Assembly (NCBI RefSeq): GCF_963931675.1
Contig: NZ_OZ007039.1
Coordinates: 149,501 to 213,500 of the forward strand
DNA from: an uncultured Alistipes sp.
GTDB taxonomy: Bacteria > Bacteroidota > Bacteroidia > Bacteroidales > Rikenellaceae
Length of the DNA: 64,000 nucleotides
Direction of reading: 5' to 3'
The position numbers and the translations under genes were made by a program. Shown piece by piece: positions 10,893 to 19,865 of this stretch (position 1 is its first letter; each line of letters begins with the position of its first letter). Under the pieces are notes generated by a model that saw only the letters and a program-made list of their open reading frames with translations, was not told the DNA's origin and did no database searches.

Positions 10893-12122
10893 TTACTTCT
10901 GGAAGATGGTCTTGACGATGATGTTCGTGGCACCCTGATGGCGGGTCGTATAGTCCTTGGCGATCCGGCTGGTCTTCTGCAGGAAAACCTCGTTGTCACG
11001 CAGCGGCGTGAACCAGTCGCGCAACTCCTCGTAGTTCGAAACCGAACGGGCCGCCCCCAACGTCACGAGATCCCGGGCCTCCTTGAATTTTTCGTAATTC
11101 GGGCCGAAAGCAATCGGCAACCCGAATGTCGCGGCTTCGAGCGTATTGTGGATCCCCACCCCGAAACCGCCGCCGATATAGCTCCACGTTGCGTATCCGT
11201 AGACCGAGGAGAGCAATCCCACCGTATCGAGAATCAGCAGCTGGCGCGTTCCGTATCCCGTGCGCGAGGTGCACTGCGTATAGCGCAGGGCTCCGCCGCG
11301 GGTCTCCTCGATGAGCCGGGCAATGCGCCCCTCGTCCATTTCGTGCGGCGCGATAACGAACTTCACACCCGGATTGTCGTTCATCAGCCGGATCAGCAAC
11401 TCCTCGTCCGGACCCCAGGTCGAACCCGCCACAAACAGCCGGTCCTCCCCCTTGAAGCGCTCCACAATATCGACGTGCTTCGCCGCCCGGGCAATCTCCG
11501 CTACCCGGTCGAAACGGGTATCCCCCGCCACCAGCACATTGTCGAAGCCCAGCGTGGCCAGCAGCTTCTTCGACTCCTCGTTCTGGACGAACATCACGTC
11601 GAACGACTCCAGCGCCTGGCGCCACATCCCGCCGTAAGGGCGGAAAAAGACCGAATTGCGGCGGAAAATCGCCGACACGACATAGGTCCGGACCTTGCGG
11701 CGGCGAAGTTCGCGCAGCAGGTTCAGCCAGTATTCGTATTTGACAAAGACGGCGATCTCGGGGTGCGCCGCATCGAGGAACCGCCGGGCATTGCGCGGCG
11801 TGTCGATCGGCAGGTAAAAGATGTAGTCGGCACCCTTGTAATCCTTGCGGATCTCGTATCCCGACGGCGAGAAAAAGGTCAGCAGAATCTTGTATTCGGG
11901 ATGCAACTTCCGAAGTTGTTCGATGATGGGACGGCCCTGCTCGAACTCCCCGAGCGAGGCTACATGGACCCAGATGATGCGCGCCGCAGGATCGATACGT
12001 TCCTGCATCCGCCGGAAAAGATCCTTACGCCCTTCGAGCCACAGTTTGGCTTTCCGATGGCGCGGCGCCACGAGCCGAATGGCCCAGACGTAAAGCATCA
12101 GACCGAAATTATAAAACCACAT
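10893..12122 (-). CDS. waaA: 3-deoxy-D-manno-octulosonic acid (Kdo) transferase
   Basis: 409 residues. Transfers Kdo from CMP-Kdo to lipid A precursor at the inner membrane (GT30 family). Seen: an N-terminal hydrophobic anchor (MWFYNFGLMLYVWAI), the acceptor-site motif WVHVASLGEFEQGRP, and the nucleotide-sugar half with AGSTWGPDEE, FVIAPHEMDE and the GGGFGVGIHNTLEAA motif typical of GT30. The ATG at 12122 was chosen because it begins the membrane anchor; 23 residues of upstream frame lie in a repeat. Confidence 0.95.
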   Translation of the reverse strand: MWFYNFGLMLYVWAIRLVAPRHRKAKLWLEGRKDLFRRMQERIDPAARIIWVHVASLGEFEQGRPIIEQLRKLHPEYKILLTFFSPSGYEIRKDYKGADYIFYLPIDTPRNARRFLDAAHPEIAVFVKYEYWLNLLRELRRRKVRTYVVSAIFRRNSVFFRPYGGMWRQALESFDVMFVQNEESKKLLATLGFDNVLVAGDTRFDRVAEIARAAKHVDIVERFKGEDRLFVAGSTWGPDEELLIRLMNDNPGVKFVIAPHEMDEGRIARLIEETRGGALRYTQCTSRTGYGTRQLLILDTVGLLSSVYGYATWSYIGGGFGVGIHNTLEAATFGLPIAFGPNYEKFKEARDLVTLGAARSVSNYEELRDWFTPLRDNEVFLQKTSRIAKDYTTRHQGATNIIVKTIFQK

Positions 12123-12150
12123 CAGCAGTCTACGGTGTTGAATTTTTCTT

Positions 12151-12193
12151 TTTATCGGGAGCCCCTCAAAATTTATCGGAAAACCCCTCAAAA
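12151..12193. repeat. Direct repeat in the waaA leader
   Basis: Two adjacent copies of about 21 bases, TTTATCGGnAnCCCCTCAAAA, at 12151-12171 and 12172-12193, directly upstream of waaA. Remainder of 12123-12326 shows no gene. Confidence 0.7.
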
Positions 12194-12326
12194 CCGACTC
12201 CGCCCGGAACCCTCTCTCACGCAGTCCATCAGATTCATCCGGGCCTCACGCCCACACAACCCGCCGGATTCACCCCCGGAATTGTTCAGCTTGGCAAAGA
12301 TAGCATATTTTGACATTTCTGCAAAA

Positions 12327-12689
12327 TTACCAGTTGTATTCCATGGCGTTTTCAATCAGCTCCACCCGGGCCTCCCCATCCGCAGCCATTTCAACGGCCG
12401 CCACGTCAAACTGAACCTCTCCCGTCCAGCCCGTCGTCCGAAGATAACAACCCGCCGCCCGCGTCAAAGCCCGGAACTTGCGCCGCGTGGCCGCCGCCTC
12501 GGGCGGCGTCAGCGAACCCGACCGCCGGGTCTTGACCTCCACGATGTGCAGCACCTCCCCGTCCGTAGCCACCAGGTCCAACTCGTCCCGCCCCTGCCGC
12601 CAGTTCTGCGCCAGAATCGAGTAACCCTTCGCCCGGAGGCACTCCGCCGCCGCGGATTCGCCCGCATGTCCCGTTTCGGCCGTCGTCAT
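12327..12689 (-). CDS. YraN family (UPF0102) nuclease-fold protein
   Basis: 120 residues. Restriction-endonuclease-like fold protein of unknown cellular role, widespread in bacteria. Seen: GHAGESAAAECLRAKGYSIL, the catalytic-type D-ELDLVA...HIVEVKTR core with the acidic and Lys positions retained, and a conserved C-terminal VQFDVAAV. The start overlaps the tyrA stop by one base (TGATG), so it is translationally coupled to tyrA. Confidence 0.9.
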   Translation of the reverse strand: MTTAETGHAGESAAAECLRAKGYSILAQNWRQGRDELDLVATDGEVLHIVEVKTRRSGSLTPPEAAATRRKFRALTRAAGCYLRTTGWTGEVQFDVAAVEMAADGEARVELIENAMEYNW

Positions 12690-13531
12690 CAGTGGAGAAT
12701 CCGTTGGATGGTGTTGGCTCGCTCCATCGCCGCCTTCAAACCGTCGGCATCGTCGCGTTCGAGCATCTTGCGCAGGATCTGCAGCTGGTGGATGTGCTCG
12801 CGCAGCACATCCAGGACGTTATACTTGTTGCGCAGCAGGATCGGGACCCACGTCGCCGCGGAACTCTTCGCCAAACGCACCGTACTCTCGAAACCGCCGC
12901 CCGCCAGATCGAAGATATGCCGCTCCTCCCGCTCCTTTTCGAGCACGGTGAGCGCCAGGGCGAACGACGTGACGTGGGAGATATGCGACACGTAGGCCGT
13001 ATGCAGGTCGTGCTCCTCGGGATCCATGTAGACGGCCGGGCACCCCAGCGTGCGGAAGATCCGCTCCACGGTGTGCAGGGCGTCGCTGTCGCTGCGCACC
13101 GTGTCGCAGAAGACGACGTTGCGGCCCGAAAAGGCCCCGCGCTGGGCAGCCTTCGGCCCGCTGTACTCCGTGCCCCACATCGGGTGCACGGCCACGAAGC
13201 GGCCCCGGCGGGCATGCATCGAGATCACTTCGCACAACTCGCCCTTGATCGATCCCATGTCGATGACGACCTGGCGGTCATTGACCCGGTTGAGGGCCTT
13301 GACGGCCAGCAGCGGAATGGCATCCACGGGGGTGGCCAGCACGATGAGGTCCGCTTCGGCGAGCCCCTCCTCGAACCGGACAATCCGGTCGGCCAGTCCC
13401 AGACGGAGCGCTTCGGCGGCGTGTTCCTCGGAACTCTCGACCCCGAGGATCTCTTCGGCCAGTTCATGGTCACGCAGGGCCAAGGCGAACGAGCCTCCGA
13501 TCAGGCCCAGTCCGACGATCATTGCTTTCAT
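12689..13531 (-). CDS. tyrA: Prephenate dehydrogenase
   Basis: 280 residues. Oxidative decarboxylation of prephenate to 4-hydroxyphenylpyruvate, the tyrosine branch of aromatic synthesis. The N-terminal NAD-binding motif (GLGLIGGSFALAL) is followed by VVIDMGSIKGE, the HPMWGTEYSG motif and the helical dimerisation domain with HDLHTAYVSHISH. There is no chorismate mutase or ACT domain, so this is the monofunctional form. Coupled to yraN downstream. Confidence 0.93.
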   Translation of the reverse strand: MKAMIVGLGLIGGSFALALRDHELAEEILGVESSEEHAAEALRLGLADRIVRFEEGLAEADLIVLATPVDAIPLLAVKALNRVNDRQVVIDMGSIKGELCEVISMHARRGRFVAVHPMWGTEYSGPKAAQRGAFSGRNVVFCDTVRSDSDALHTVERIFRTLGCPAVYMDPEEHDLHTAYVSHISHVTSFALALTVLEKEREERHIFDLAGGGFESTVRLAKSSAATWVPILLRNKYNVLDVLREHIHQLQILRKMLERDDADGLKAAMERANTIQRILH

Positions 13532-13709
13532 TTGCTGTCGAATTTATGGCTTGTCCTCGTATCCGCCGCATTCGCCCCGCCCCACACCCGGCAGACGGGT
13601 TCCCGCGCCTTCCAACGGCCGGGCCCGTCGTTCGGAGCCCACCGCCGTCCGGCCCGGGAAGTTCCCGGTCCATCCGCAGGATGGCCGCAAATCGGTCGGA
13701 TACCTATAT

Positions 13710-14411
13710 TTATAATAAAAAAGAGAGGTCATCGCCGGGTTGCACCTCGAAAGTCTCGACCCCTTTCCTGAAGATTCGCATCGGACGCGAGCCAAGCAGC
13801 TCCAGGCGCCCTTCGTCATAGCGCAGCATACACCCCTCGCGCAGTCCGACCACCCAGCGCCGCGGATTGGCCTCGATGAACTCCAGGATCCGCTGCTCGC
13901 GCGTCTCTCCGGCGTGCCCCGCAGGGTTGGCATCCAGGTAGTGGGGATTGATCTGGAACTTCACGGCCCCGATGGCCCGGAACGACGCGGGTTCGACAAT
14001 CGGCATGTCGTTCGTCGTCGAAATCGTCGGGCAGCAGACATTGCTCCCCGCCGACCACCCCACGTAAGGCGTCCCGGCCTTGATTTTCCGCAGAATAGCC
14101 TGCATAAGGCCCTGTTGCTGCATCTTCCGCGCCAGGGCAAAGGTATTACCCCCGCCCACGCAGACCGCCTCGGCCGTGCGGATCAGCGCCGCGGGGTCCT
14201 TCGCCCGGTGGACGGAGCGGACCCGGATGCCGAGTTCCGAAAACCGGGCCTGAACCTTCCGTTCATACTCCGCGTAGGAGAAGGTCACGGCGGCATAAGG
14301 TACGAAGACGACCTCCCGGATCCCCGTAAGGAACCGTCCGATTTCCGGCAGCGGATAGCGCAGGTATTCTTCCCCCGCATTGGTCGAATTCGAGATCAGA
14401 AGCAATTTCAT
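13710..14411 (-). CDS. pepE: Dipeptidase E (peptidase S51)
   Basis: 233 residues. Cytoplasmic serine peptidase specific for Asp-Xaa dipeptides. The nucleophile sits in GWSAGSN (Ser120), the family position; INPHYLD carries the His and VGLREG a late acidic motif. Length matches PepE. Isolated on the minus strand between tyrA and the divergent acpP promoter. Confidence 0.93.
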   Translation of the reverse strand: MKLLLISNSTNAGEEYLRYPLPEIGRFLTGIREVVFVPYAAVTFSYAEYERKVQARFSELGIRVRSVHRAKDPAALIRTAEAVCVGGGNTFALARKMQQQGLMQAILRKIKAGTPYVGWSAGSNVCCPTISTTNDMPIVEPASFRAIGAVKFQINPHYLDANPAGHAGETREQRILEFIEANPRRWVVGLREGCMLRYDEGRLELLGSRPMRIFRKGVETFEVQPGDDLSFLL

Positions 14412-14488
14412 AAAGCACTGTATTTTAAATCATTAATCGCAATTTTGTGCTAAATATCGAAAAAGTTGTGAATAAAAAATCACGGTCT

Positions 14489-14522
14489 TTTGTCAAAAGT
14501 AATAAAAAAAGTGTTACTTTTG
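14489..14522 (+). promoter_or_regulatory. Promoter of acpP-fabF
   Basis: TTTG at 14489-14492, 22-base spacer and a perfect -7 box TACTTTTG at 14515-14522. Leader of about 60 bases to the acpP ATG. Confidence 0.7.
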
Positions 14523-14588
14523 CGCAAAATTACTCTGGAAATATACTGAACTGTTTCCAAATAATTGTTTAACTAAAAACTTAAGATT

Positions 14589-14825
14589 ATGTCAGAAGTT
14601 CAATCAAAAGTTGTCGAGATCATCGTTGACAAACTGGGTGTCAAGGAGTCGGAAGTAGTACCCGAAGCCAGCTTCACCAACCACCTGGGCGCAGACTCGC
14701 TCGACACCGTAGAGCTGATCATGGAGTTCGAGAAGGCTTTCGATATCCAGATCCCGGATGAGGACGCTGAGAAGATCGCTACCGTAGGTGATGCTATCAA
14801 CTACATCGAGGCGCACAAGAAATAA
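14589..14825 (+). CDS. acpP: Acyl carrier protein
   Basis: 78-residue acidic protein carrying growing acyl chains on a phosphopantetheine arm in type II fatty-acid synthesis. The attachment site is Ser37 in [10 protein letters not shown]; the rest is the usual four-helix sequence ending [22 protein letters not shown]. It is followed 46 bases later by fabF, the standard acpP-fabF-rnc order. Confidence 0.98.
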   Translation: MSEVQSKVVEIIVDKLGVKESEVVPEASFTNHLGADSLDTVELIMEFEKAFDIQIPDEDAEKIATVGDAINYIEAHKK

Positions 14826-14871
14826 TTTTTTTATCCGTATTTTCATTCACGGCAATTTAAGTCTTAAATTT

Positions 14872-16119
14872 ATGGCAGAAAGAAGAGTAGTTGTTACGGG
14901 CATCGGTACGATCAACCCGATTGGTAATAATATTGAGGAATATTTTTCGAATCTGGAAAAGGGAGTCAGTGGTGCCGCACCCATTACTCATTTCAACGCC
15001 GAGAAATTCAAGACCCAGTTCGCTTGTGAAGTAAAAAATTACGACCCGAGCCAGTACTTCGATCGCAAGGAGGTCCGAAAATACGACCTCTTCACCCAGT
15101 ATGCCCTCATCGCCGCCACACAGGCCGTCGAGGACTCGGCGCTCGACCTCGAAAAGGTCGACAAGGAACAGGTGGGTGTGATCTGGAGCTCGGGCATCGG
15201 AGGTATCAAATCCTTCTTCGATGAATGTCTGGGCTGGGCCGCTGGGGATGGGACCCCGCGGTTTAGCCCCTTTTTCATCCCCCGCATGATCTCCGACATC
15301 GCTGCAGGGTTCATCTCCATGAAGTATGGCTTCATGGGCCCCAACTACTGCACCGTCTCCGCCTGCGCTTCGTCGAACCACGGCATGATCGCCGCATTCG
15401 ACGCAATCCGCTACGGAAAGGCCGATGTCATGGTAGCCGGAGGTTCCGAAGCTGCCGTCAATGAACCCGCCGTCGGCGGTTTCAACTCCATGCAGGCGCT
15501 CTCCACCCGCAACAGCGATCCCCAACACGCCTCGCGTCCCTTCGATGCCGATCGCGACGGATTCGTGATCGGAGAAGGAGCCGGAGCCCTGGTCCTCGAA
15601 GAGTACGAGCACGCCAAGGCCCGCGGTGCCAAGATCTATTGCGAAATCATCGGTGGTGCGGCTTCCGCCGACGCCTACCACTTCACGGCTCCCCATCCCG
15701 AAGGGAAGGGTGCCATCAAGGCCATGCGCGACGCCATCAAGGATGCCGGAATCCGTCCCGAAGAGATCGACTACGTCAACGTACACGGAACGTCGACCCC
15801 TGCCGGTGACCTCCCCGAACTGAAGGCCGTCGCCGAAGTCCTCGGAGAACACGTCTACGATGTCAATATCTCGTCGACGAAATCCATGACGGGACACCTC
15901 CTGGGTGCCGCCGGCGCCGTCGAGGCCCTGGCCTGCATCTTCGCCATGACCCACGGAATCGTCCCGCCTACGATCAACTGCGAAAACCTCGATCCCGCCA
16001 TCGATCCGAAACTCAACCTCACGCTCAACACGCCTCAGAAACGAGATGTGAAGTGCTGTCTGAGTAACACGTTCGGATTCGGAGGACACAACTCGACGGT
16101 CATTTTCCGCAAACTGTAA
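14872..16119 (+). CDS. fabF: 3-oxoacyl-ACP synthase II
   Basis: 415 residues. Condensing enzyme elongating acyl-ACP with malonyl-ACP. The Cys-His-His triad is visible: Cys165 in TVSACASSNHG, His305 in VHGTSTPAGD and His342 in MTGHLLGAAG. Typical length and C-terminus (SNTFGFGGHNSTVIF). The ATG at 14872 starts MAERRVVVTGIG, the conserved N-terminus; longer frames extend back into acpP. Confidence 0.98.
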   Translation: MAERRVVVTGIGTINPIGNNIEEYFSNLEKGVSGAAPITHFNAEKFKTQFACEVKNYDPSQYFDRKEVRKYDLFTQYALIAATQAVEDSALDLEKVDKEQVGVIWSSGIGGIKSFFDECLGWAAGDGTPRFSPFFIPRMISDIAAGFISMKYGFMGPNYCTVSACASSNHGMIAAFDAIRYGKADVMVAGGSEAAVNEPAVGGFNSMQALSTRNSDPQHASRPFDADRDGFVIGEGAGALVLEEYEHAKARGAKIYCEIIGGAASADAYHFTAPHPEGKGAIKAMRDAIKDAGIRPEEIDYVNVHGTSTPAGDLPELKAVAEVLGEHVYDVNISSTKSMTGHLLGAAGAVEALACIFAMTHGIVPPTINCENLDPAIDPKLNLTLNTPQKRDVKCCLSNTFGFGGHNSTVIFRKL

Positions 16120-16141
16120 TATCCCGTAACGTCCGCACGCC

Positions 16142-16915
16142 GTGATCGATTTCATCCTGCGTCCGCTGCGGCGGAATTTCGGACGTGACCGTGCGTATTA
16201 CAGAATGGTCGACGACCTGTTCGGGTTCATTCCCCACAACGTCGAGATCTACAAGCTGGCTTTGATTCACAAGTCAGCTTCTTTGATTTTGGAGGACGGA
16301 CGGCCCATCAACAACGAACGACTCGAATACCTCGGCGATGCCGTCATCGAGGCTGTCACCTCCGATTACCTCTTCATCGAATTCCCCGACCGCGACGAAG
16401 GGTTCATGACACAGCTGCGGTCGAAAATCGTCTCGCGACAATCCCTCAACGCCCTGGCCGTCGAACTCGGACTCGACCGATACGTGGTTTCGAACGGCGG
16501 GGCCGGAATCGCTCAGAAACATATCTTCGGAGACGCCTTCGAAGCCATGATGGGCGCCGTCTATCTGGATCAGGGCTACGATTTCGTCAACCGGCTGCTG
16601 ATCAACCGGATCTATTACCGCCACCTGAACATGGAGAAACTGACCGAATCGGAGACCGATTTCAAGAGCCGGTTGATCGAATGGAGTCAGAAAAACCACC
16701 ACCGGATCTCCTTCCGCACCGAAACAGAAAAAGGCTCGGCAGCCAATCACCCGCTATTTTACAGCACGGTGATGATCGACGACATGGAGGTCGGACACGG
16801 ATCCGGAGGCTCGAAAAAGGAGGCGGAACAACACGCCGCATTCTCCGTATCGCAATACCTGACTGACGAACAGTGCGCTACGCTGCTGGACAAGGTCGAC
16901 CGCCTGTCGCGCTGA
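16142..16915 (+). CDS. rnc: Ribonuclease III
   Basis: 257 residues from GTG. Cleaves double-stranded RNA, including rRNA precursors. Signature NNERLEYLGDAVIEAV carries the catalytic Glu and Asp; the second acidic site is in FGDAFEAMMGAVYLDQG. A C-terminal double-stranded-RNA-binding domain follows (about residues 175-245; GSGGSKKEAEQHAA). It lies 22 bases after fabF. Confidence 0.95.
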   Translation: MIDFILRPLRRNFGRDRAYYRMVDDLFGFIPHNVEIYKLALIHKSASLILEDGRPINNERLEYLGDAVIEAVTSDYLFIEFPDRDEGFMTQLRSKIVSRQSLNALAVELGLDRYVVSNGGAGIAQKHIFGDAFEAMMGAVYLDQGYDFVNRLLINRIYYRHLNMEKLTESETDFKSRLIEWSQKNHHRISFRTETEKGSAANHPLFYSTVMIDDMEVGHGSGGSKKEAEQHAAFSVSQYLTDEQCATLLDKVDRLSR

Positions 16916-16938
16916 CCGTCGGGCCGAACACAGCAACC

Positions 16939-17574
16939 ATGGAGAACATTCGCAACAAAATGGCTTCCCGGGGCGTCGAAGCGCTCGATGACCGGGAGTT
17001 GCTGGCCCTGCTCATCGAGGATAAGGCATTGGCCGAGCTCCTGCTGAACACTTACGGAGGGTCGTTGGCCCGGCTCGCCGGCGAAGCCGAAGCCCGGCTG
17101 CGCATGGTCGGGGGACTGGGGCTGAAAAGGGCCCGGATGCTGCGGCTCGCCGCGGAGTTCGGACGCAGAGTCGCGGTGTCCGGAGCCGAAGATGCGGACT
17201 TCATCGCCACGAGCGACGATGTCGTGCGCCTGTTCCGTCCGCAGCTCGAACGCCTGCCCCATGAAGAGTGCTGGGCGGTGTACCTCACCTCCTCGAACCG
17301 CATCATCGAACGCCAGCGCGTAAGCCAGGGCGGAGTGACGGGAACGGTGGTCGACCACCGGCTGATCGTCAAACGCGCGCTGGAGCTGCTCGCCACACAG
17401 ATTATCCTGATCCACAACCACCCCTCGGGAACCCCCGAGGCAAGTCCACAGGACAAGGCCCTGACCGATCGGATAGCCCGGGCCGCCGCGCTGTTCGACA
17501 TCCGGCTGCTGGACCACCTTATCATTGCCCGTGACGGGGATTTCTCGTTCCGGCGCGAAGGGTTGATCAACTAA
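16939..17574 (+). CDS. radC: RadC family (JAB/MPN+) protein
   Basis: 211 residues. N-terminal helix-hairpin-helix-like region (GVEALDDRELLALLI, VGGLGLKRARML), then the JAB metallo-domain with HNHPSG and its following Asp (SPQDKALTDR). RadC proteins were named from a misassigned repair mutant, and their role is unknown, possibly replication-fork or mobile-element related. Start 16939 (MENIRNKM) follows rnc by 23 bases; last gene of the acpP cluster. Confidence 0.92.
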   Translation: MENIRNKMASRGVEALDDRELLALLIEDKALAELLLNTYGGSLARLAGEAEARLRMVGGLGLKRARMLRLAAEFGRRVAVSGAEDADFIATSDDVVRLFRPQLERLPHEECWAVYLTSSNRIIERQRVSQGGVTGTVVDHRLIVKRALELLATQIILIHNHPSGTPEASPQDKALTDRIARAAALFDIRLLDHLIIARDGDFSFRREGLIN

Positions 17575-17644
17575 CCGGAGGAGGAGGACAAGAGATCCGC
17601 ATCCGCCTTAAATCGGGCGGGGCCGGGCGAGCGGGGAGGGGTAT

Positions 17645-17755
17645 TTTTCCAAAAAACGGCGGAAAGGCCGGCTAAACAAGGCGGTTCGCGCAAAACTGGC
17701 GGCCGGGAACAAACGGGATTTCCAAAAACGGCGGAAAGGTCGGCAAAACAAGGCG
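17645..17755 (+). repeat. Two 37-base direct repeats in the radC-Nudix gap
   Basis: CCAAAAAACGGCGGAAAGG...ACAAGGCG at about 17647-17683 recurs at 17720-17755 with a few changes, about 72 bases apart. The whole 17575-17920 gap holds no convincing gene. Confidence 0.75.
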
Positions 17756-17908
17756 ACATCTACAAAAAAGATCGGGTGGCGAGGAGAAAAATTCTCCCTC
17801 CGCCCGATTTCGGTGTTCGGCTCCCTTCGATCGACAATCGACAGGGGCGAATCCTCGAAAAAAATGTCGCATCGGTATCCAAATCGCATAAAGATCTGAT
17901 TTTTTCCG

Positions 17909-17916
17909 TATTTTCG
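17909..17916 (+). promoter_or_regulatory. -7 box just before the Nudix gene
   Basis: TATTTTCG preceded by a T-rich stretch, only five bases from the ATG. The same string is found at the ppdK promoter. If used, the message is nearly leaderless. Confidence 0.35.
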
Positions 17917-17920
17917 CAAT

Positions 17921-18502
17921 ATGAAAGACCCGAAAAATCGAAAATGGAAGGTCCTCACGAGCGAGTATCTCTTCCGCAAACCGTGGTTCACCGTGCGGCA
18001 CGAAAGTCTCGAACTCCCCGACGGCCGGCGTGTCCCCGACTACTACGTCCTCGAATACCCCGACTGGATCAACGTCACGGCCATCACCCGCGACGGACAC
18101 TTCGTACTGATCGACCAGTACCGGCACGGTCTCGGCGAAACCTGCTACGAAATCCCGGCCGGAGTCTCCGAACCGACCGACAACTCGATGCTGGCCGCGG
18201 CACAGCGCGAACTGGCCGAAGAGACCGGCTACGGAGGCGGGGAATGGCAACTGCTTACGGTCGTGGCGCCCAATCCGGCCACGCAGACCAACCTTACCCA
18301 CTGCTTCCTCGCAACGGGAGTCGAGCGCATCTCGGAACAGCACCTCGATCCGACCGAGGACCTGCGCGTCCACCTCATGACGCGCCGTGAGGTGCTCGAA
18401 CTGCTCCGCACGAACCGCATCCGCCAGGCTCTGATGGCCGCTCCGCTGTGGCGTTACTTCGCCGAGCATCCCGAACCGGAGGATACCCGTCCCGGGCGAT
18501 GA
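17921..18502 (+). CDS. Nudix hydrolase (ADP-ribose pyrophosphatase type)
   Basis: 193 residues. Predicted to hydrolyse a nucleoside diphosphate derivative such as ADP-ribose. The catalytic half of the Nudix box is intact (AAQRELAEETGYGGG), preceded by CYEIPAGVSEP as in ADP-ribose pyrophosphatases. The Glu normally seven residues before the REL triplet reads Asn, a departure from the strict consensus. Ends just before a flavodoxin/ferredoxin gene that may be co-transcribed. Confidence 0.85.
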   Translation: MKDPKNRKWKVLTSEYLFRKPWFTVRHESLELPDGRRVPDYYVLEYPDWINVTAITRDGHFVLIDQYRHGLGETCYEIPAGVSEPTDNSMLAAAQRELAEETGYGGGEWQLLTVVAPNPATQTNLTHCFLATGVERISEQHLDPTEDLRVHLMTRREVLELLRTNRIRQALMAAPLWRYFAEHPEPEDTRPGR

Positions 18503-18558
18503 TCCCCGCAACAAGCGAATCTCACACCCCCAAGACTTCTCCTCAAAATACGCATCCC

Positions 18559-19446
18559 ATGCCGAACAAGATCTACGACTCGATCCGCACCGTCTACTTC
18601 TCACCGACCGGCACCTCGAAGAAGATTGCCGAAGCCATAACCCGGGGAATTGCGGCCCCCGCAAACGGGAGCACGGTCTTCACACTCCCGGGCTCCGCCT
18701 CCCGCCTCGCCGCGCAGACCATCGATTTGACGCACCTCTCCGAACCCGCAGCGGTCGAGCTCCCCGCCGAAACCGTCACCGTAATCGCCGCTCCCGTTTA
18801 CGGGGGCCGCATCGCTCCGGTGGCCGTAAAAAGGCTGGCCGGGATTCGCGGATCGGGAGGTCCGGCCGTCGTGGTCGCCCTCTACGGAAACCGGGCCTTC
18901 GAACACGCCGTCGCGGAACTGGCCGCACTGGCGGCACATCAGGGATTCGTTCCCGTTGCCGCCGCGGCATTCGTCGGCGAGCACTCTTACTCGACCCCCG
19001 CGACACCGATCGCCGCCGGGCGTCCCGATGCGCAGGACCTGGCTGCGGCCGAGGCGTTCGGACAGGAGGTCCGGCAAAAACTCGAATCCGGAGATGCCGC
19101 CCCGGTCGATGCGTCGCAACTCAAGGACCGCCGGGCCCCAAGTCTGTCGACCCTGCGGTTCATCCGCTTTGTCCTCGGGTACCGCCGCCAGCAGAGACGC
19201 AATCCGGTGGTCTATCTGCCCGAATGTGATGCCGAACGATGCACGCAATGCGGGCGTTGTGCGGCAATCTGCCCCGTCGGGGCCATTTCGCGCGGAGACG
19301 AGACCCGCACCGATCCGGCACGCTGCATCCGCTGCTGTGCCTGCGTCAAGGGGTGCCCGACCGGAGCCCGCACCTTCCATACGCCCTTCGCCGAGGCGTT
19401 GTCCCGCAACTTCTTCCGCCGCAAGAAACCCGTCACCCTTCTGTGA
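18559..19446 (+). CDS. EFR1-type flavodoxin/ferredoxin fusion
   Basis: 295 residues. An N-terminal flavodoxin-like domain (YFSPTGTSKKIAEAI phosphate loop; APVYGGRIAP) joined to a C-terminal bacterial ferredoxin domain with two 4Fe-4S motifs (CTQCGRCAAICPVGAI and CIRCCACVKGCPTGAR). A soluble electron-transfer protein; partners unknown. The ATG at 18559 (MPNKIYDSI) directly precedes the flavodoxin fold; an alternative ATG at 18499 overlaps the Nudix stop but adds unstructured sequence. Confidence 0.85.
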   Translation: MPNKIYDSIRTVYFSPTGTSKKIAEAITRGIAAPANGSTVFTLPGSASRLAAQTIDLTHLSEPAAVELPAETVTVIAAPVYGGRIAPVAVKRLAGIRGSGGPAVVVALYGNRAFEHAVAELAALAAHQGFVPVAAAAFVGEHSYSTPATPIAAGRPDAQDLAAAEAFGQEVRQKLESGDAAPVDASQLKDRRAPSLSTLRFIRFVLGYRRQQRRNPVVYLPECDAERCTQCGRCAAICPVGAISRGDETRTDPARCIRCCACVKGCPTGARTFHTPFAEALSRNFFRRKKPVTLL

Positions 19447-19833
19447 TCGAAAGACTTCCGACACCCGCTCCTCACGAACTCGACGCCCTCACCGCCCTTT
19501 GGGAACGGTCGGTACGCGCCACACACCGGTTTCTCAAACCCGGGGACATCGGCTTCTTCCGACGCATCGTACGCGAGGAGGCCCTCGCGGCCGTGGAGCT
19601 CTTCGTCGTCCGCAACGCTACGGGAGAGTTCGCAGCCTTCGCGGGGGTGGCGGGCGAACAACTCGAAATGCTTTTCGTCGACCCCGCCGAACGCGGAAAG
19701 GGAATCGGCCGCGAACTGGTCCGGCACGTCGTACGGCAGTGCGGAGTCCGACAGGTCGACGTCAACGAACAGAATGCCCAGGCGGTGGGATTTTAGGTAA
19801 TGATGCCAAAAGTGGTTGGTGTCGTATTGGATC

Positions 19834-19865
19834 AAATGACCAGAATTGTACGATTCTGGTCATTT
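19834..19865 (-). terminator. Hairpin overlapping the transposase stop
   Basis: Inverted repeat AAATGACCAGAAT (19834-19846) with ATTCTGGTCATTT (19853-19865), reading over the TGA of the transposase. No strong T-run, so termination is plausible but unproven; it could also block read-in from outside. Confidence 0.55.

Noticed and set aside
18499..18558. Longer N-terminus for the flavodoxin/ferredoxin protein
   Set aside because: The 20 extra residues are Ser/Thr/Pro-rich with no similarity to the family; the ATG at 18559 directly precedes the fold. The overlap with the Nudix stop keeps it possible but less likely.
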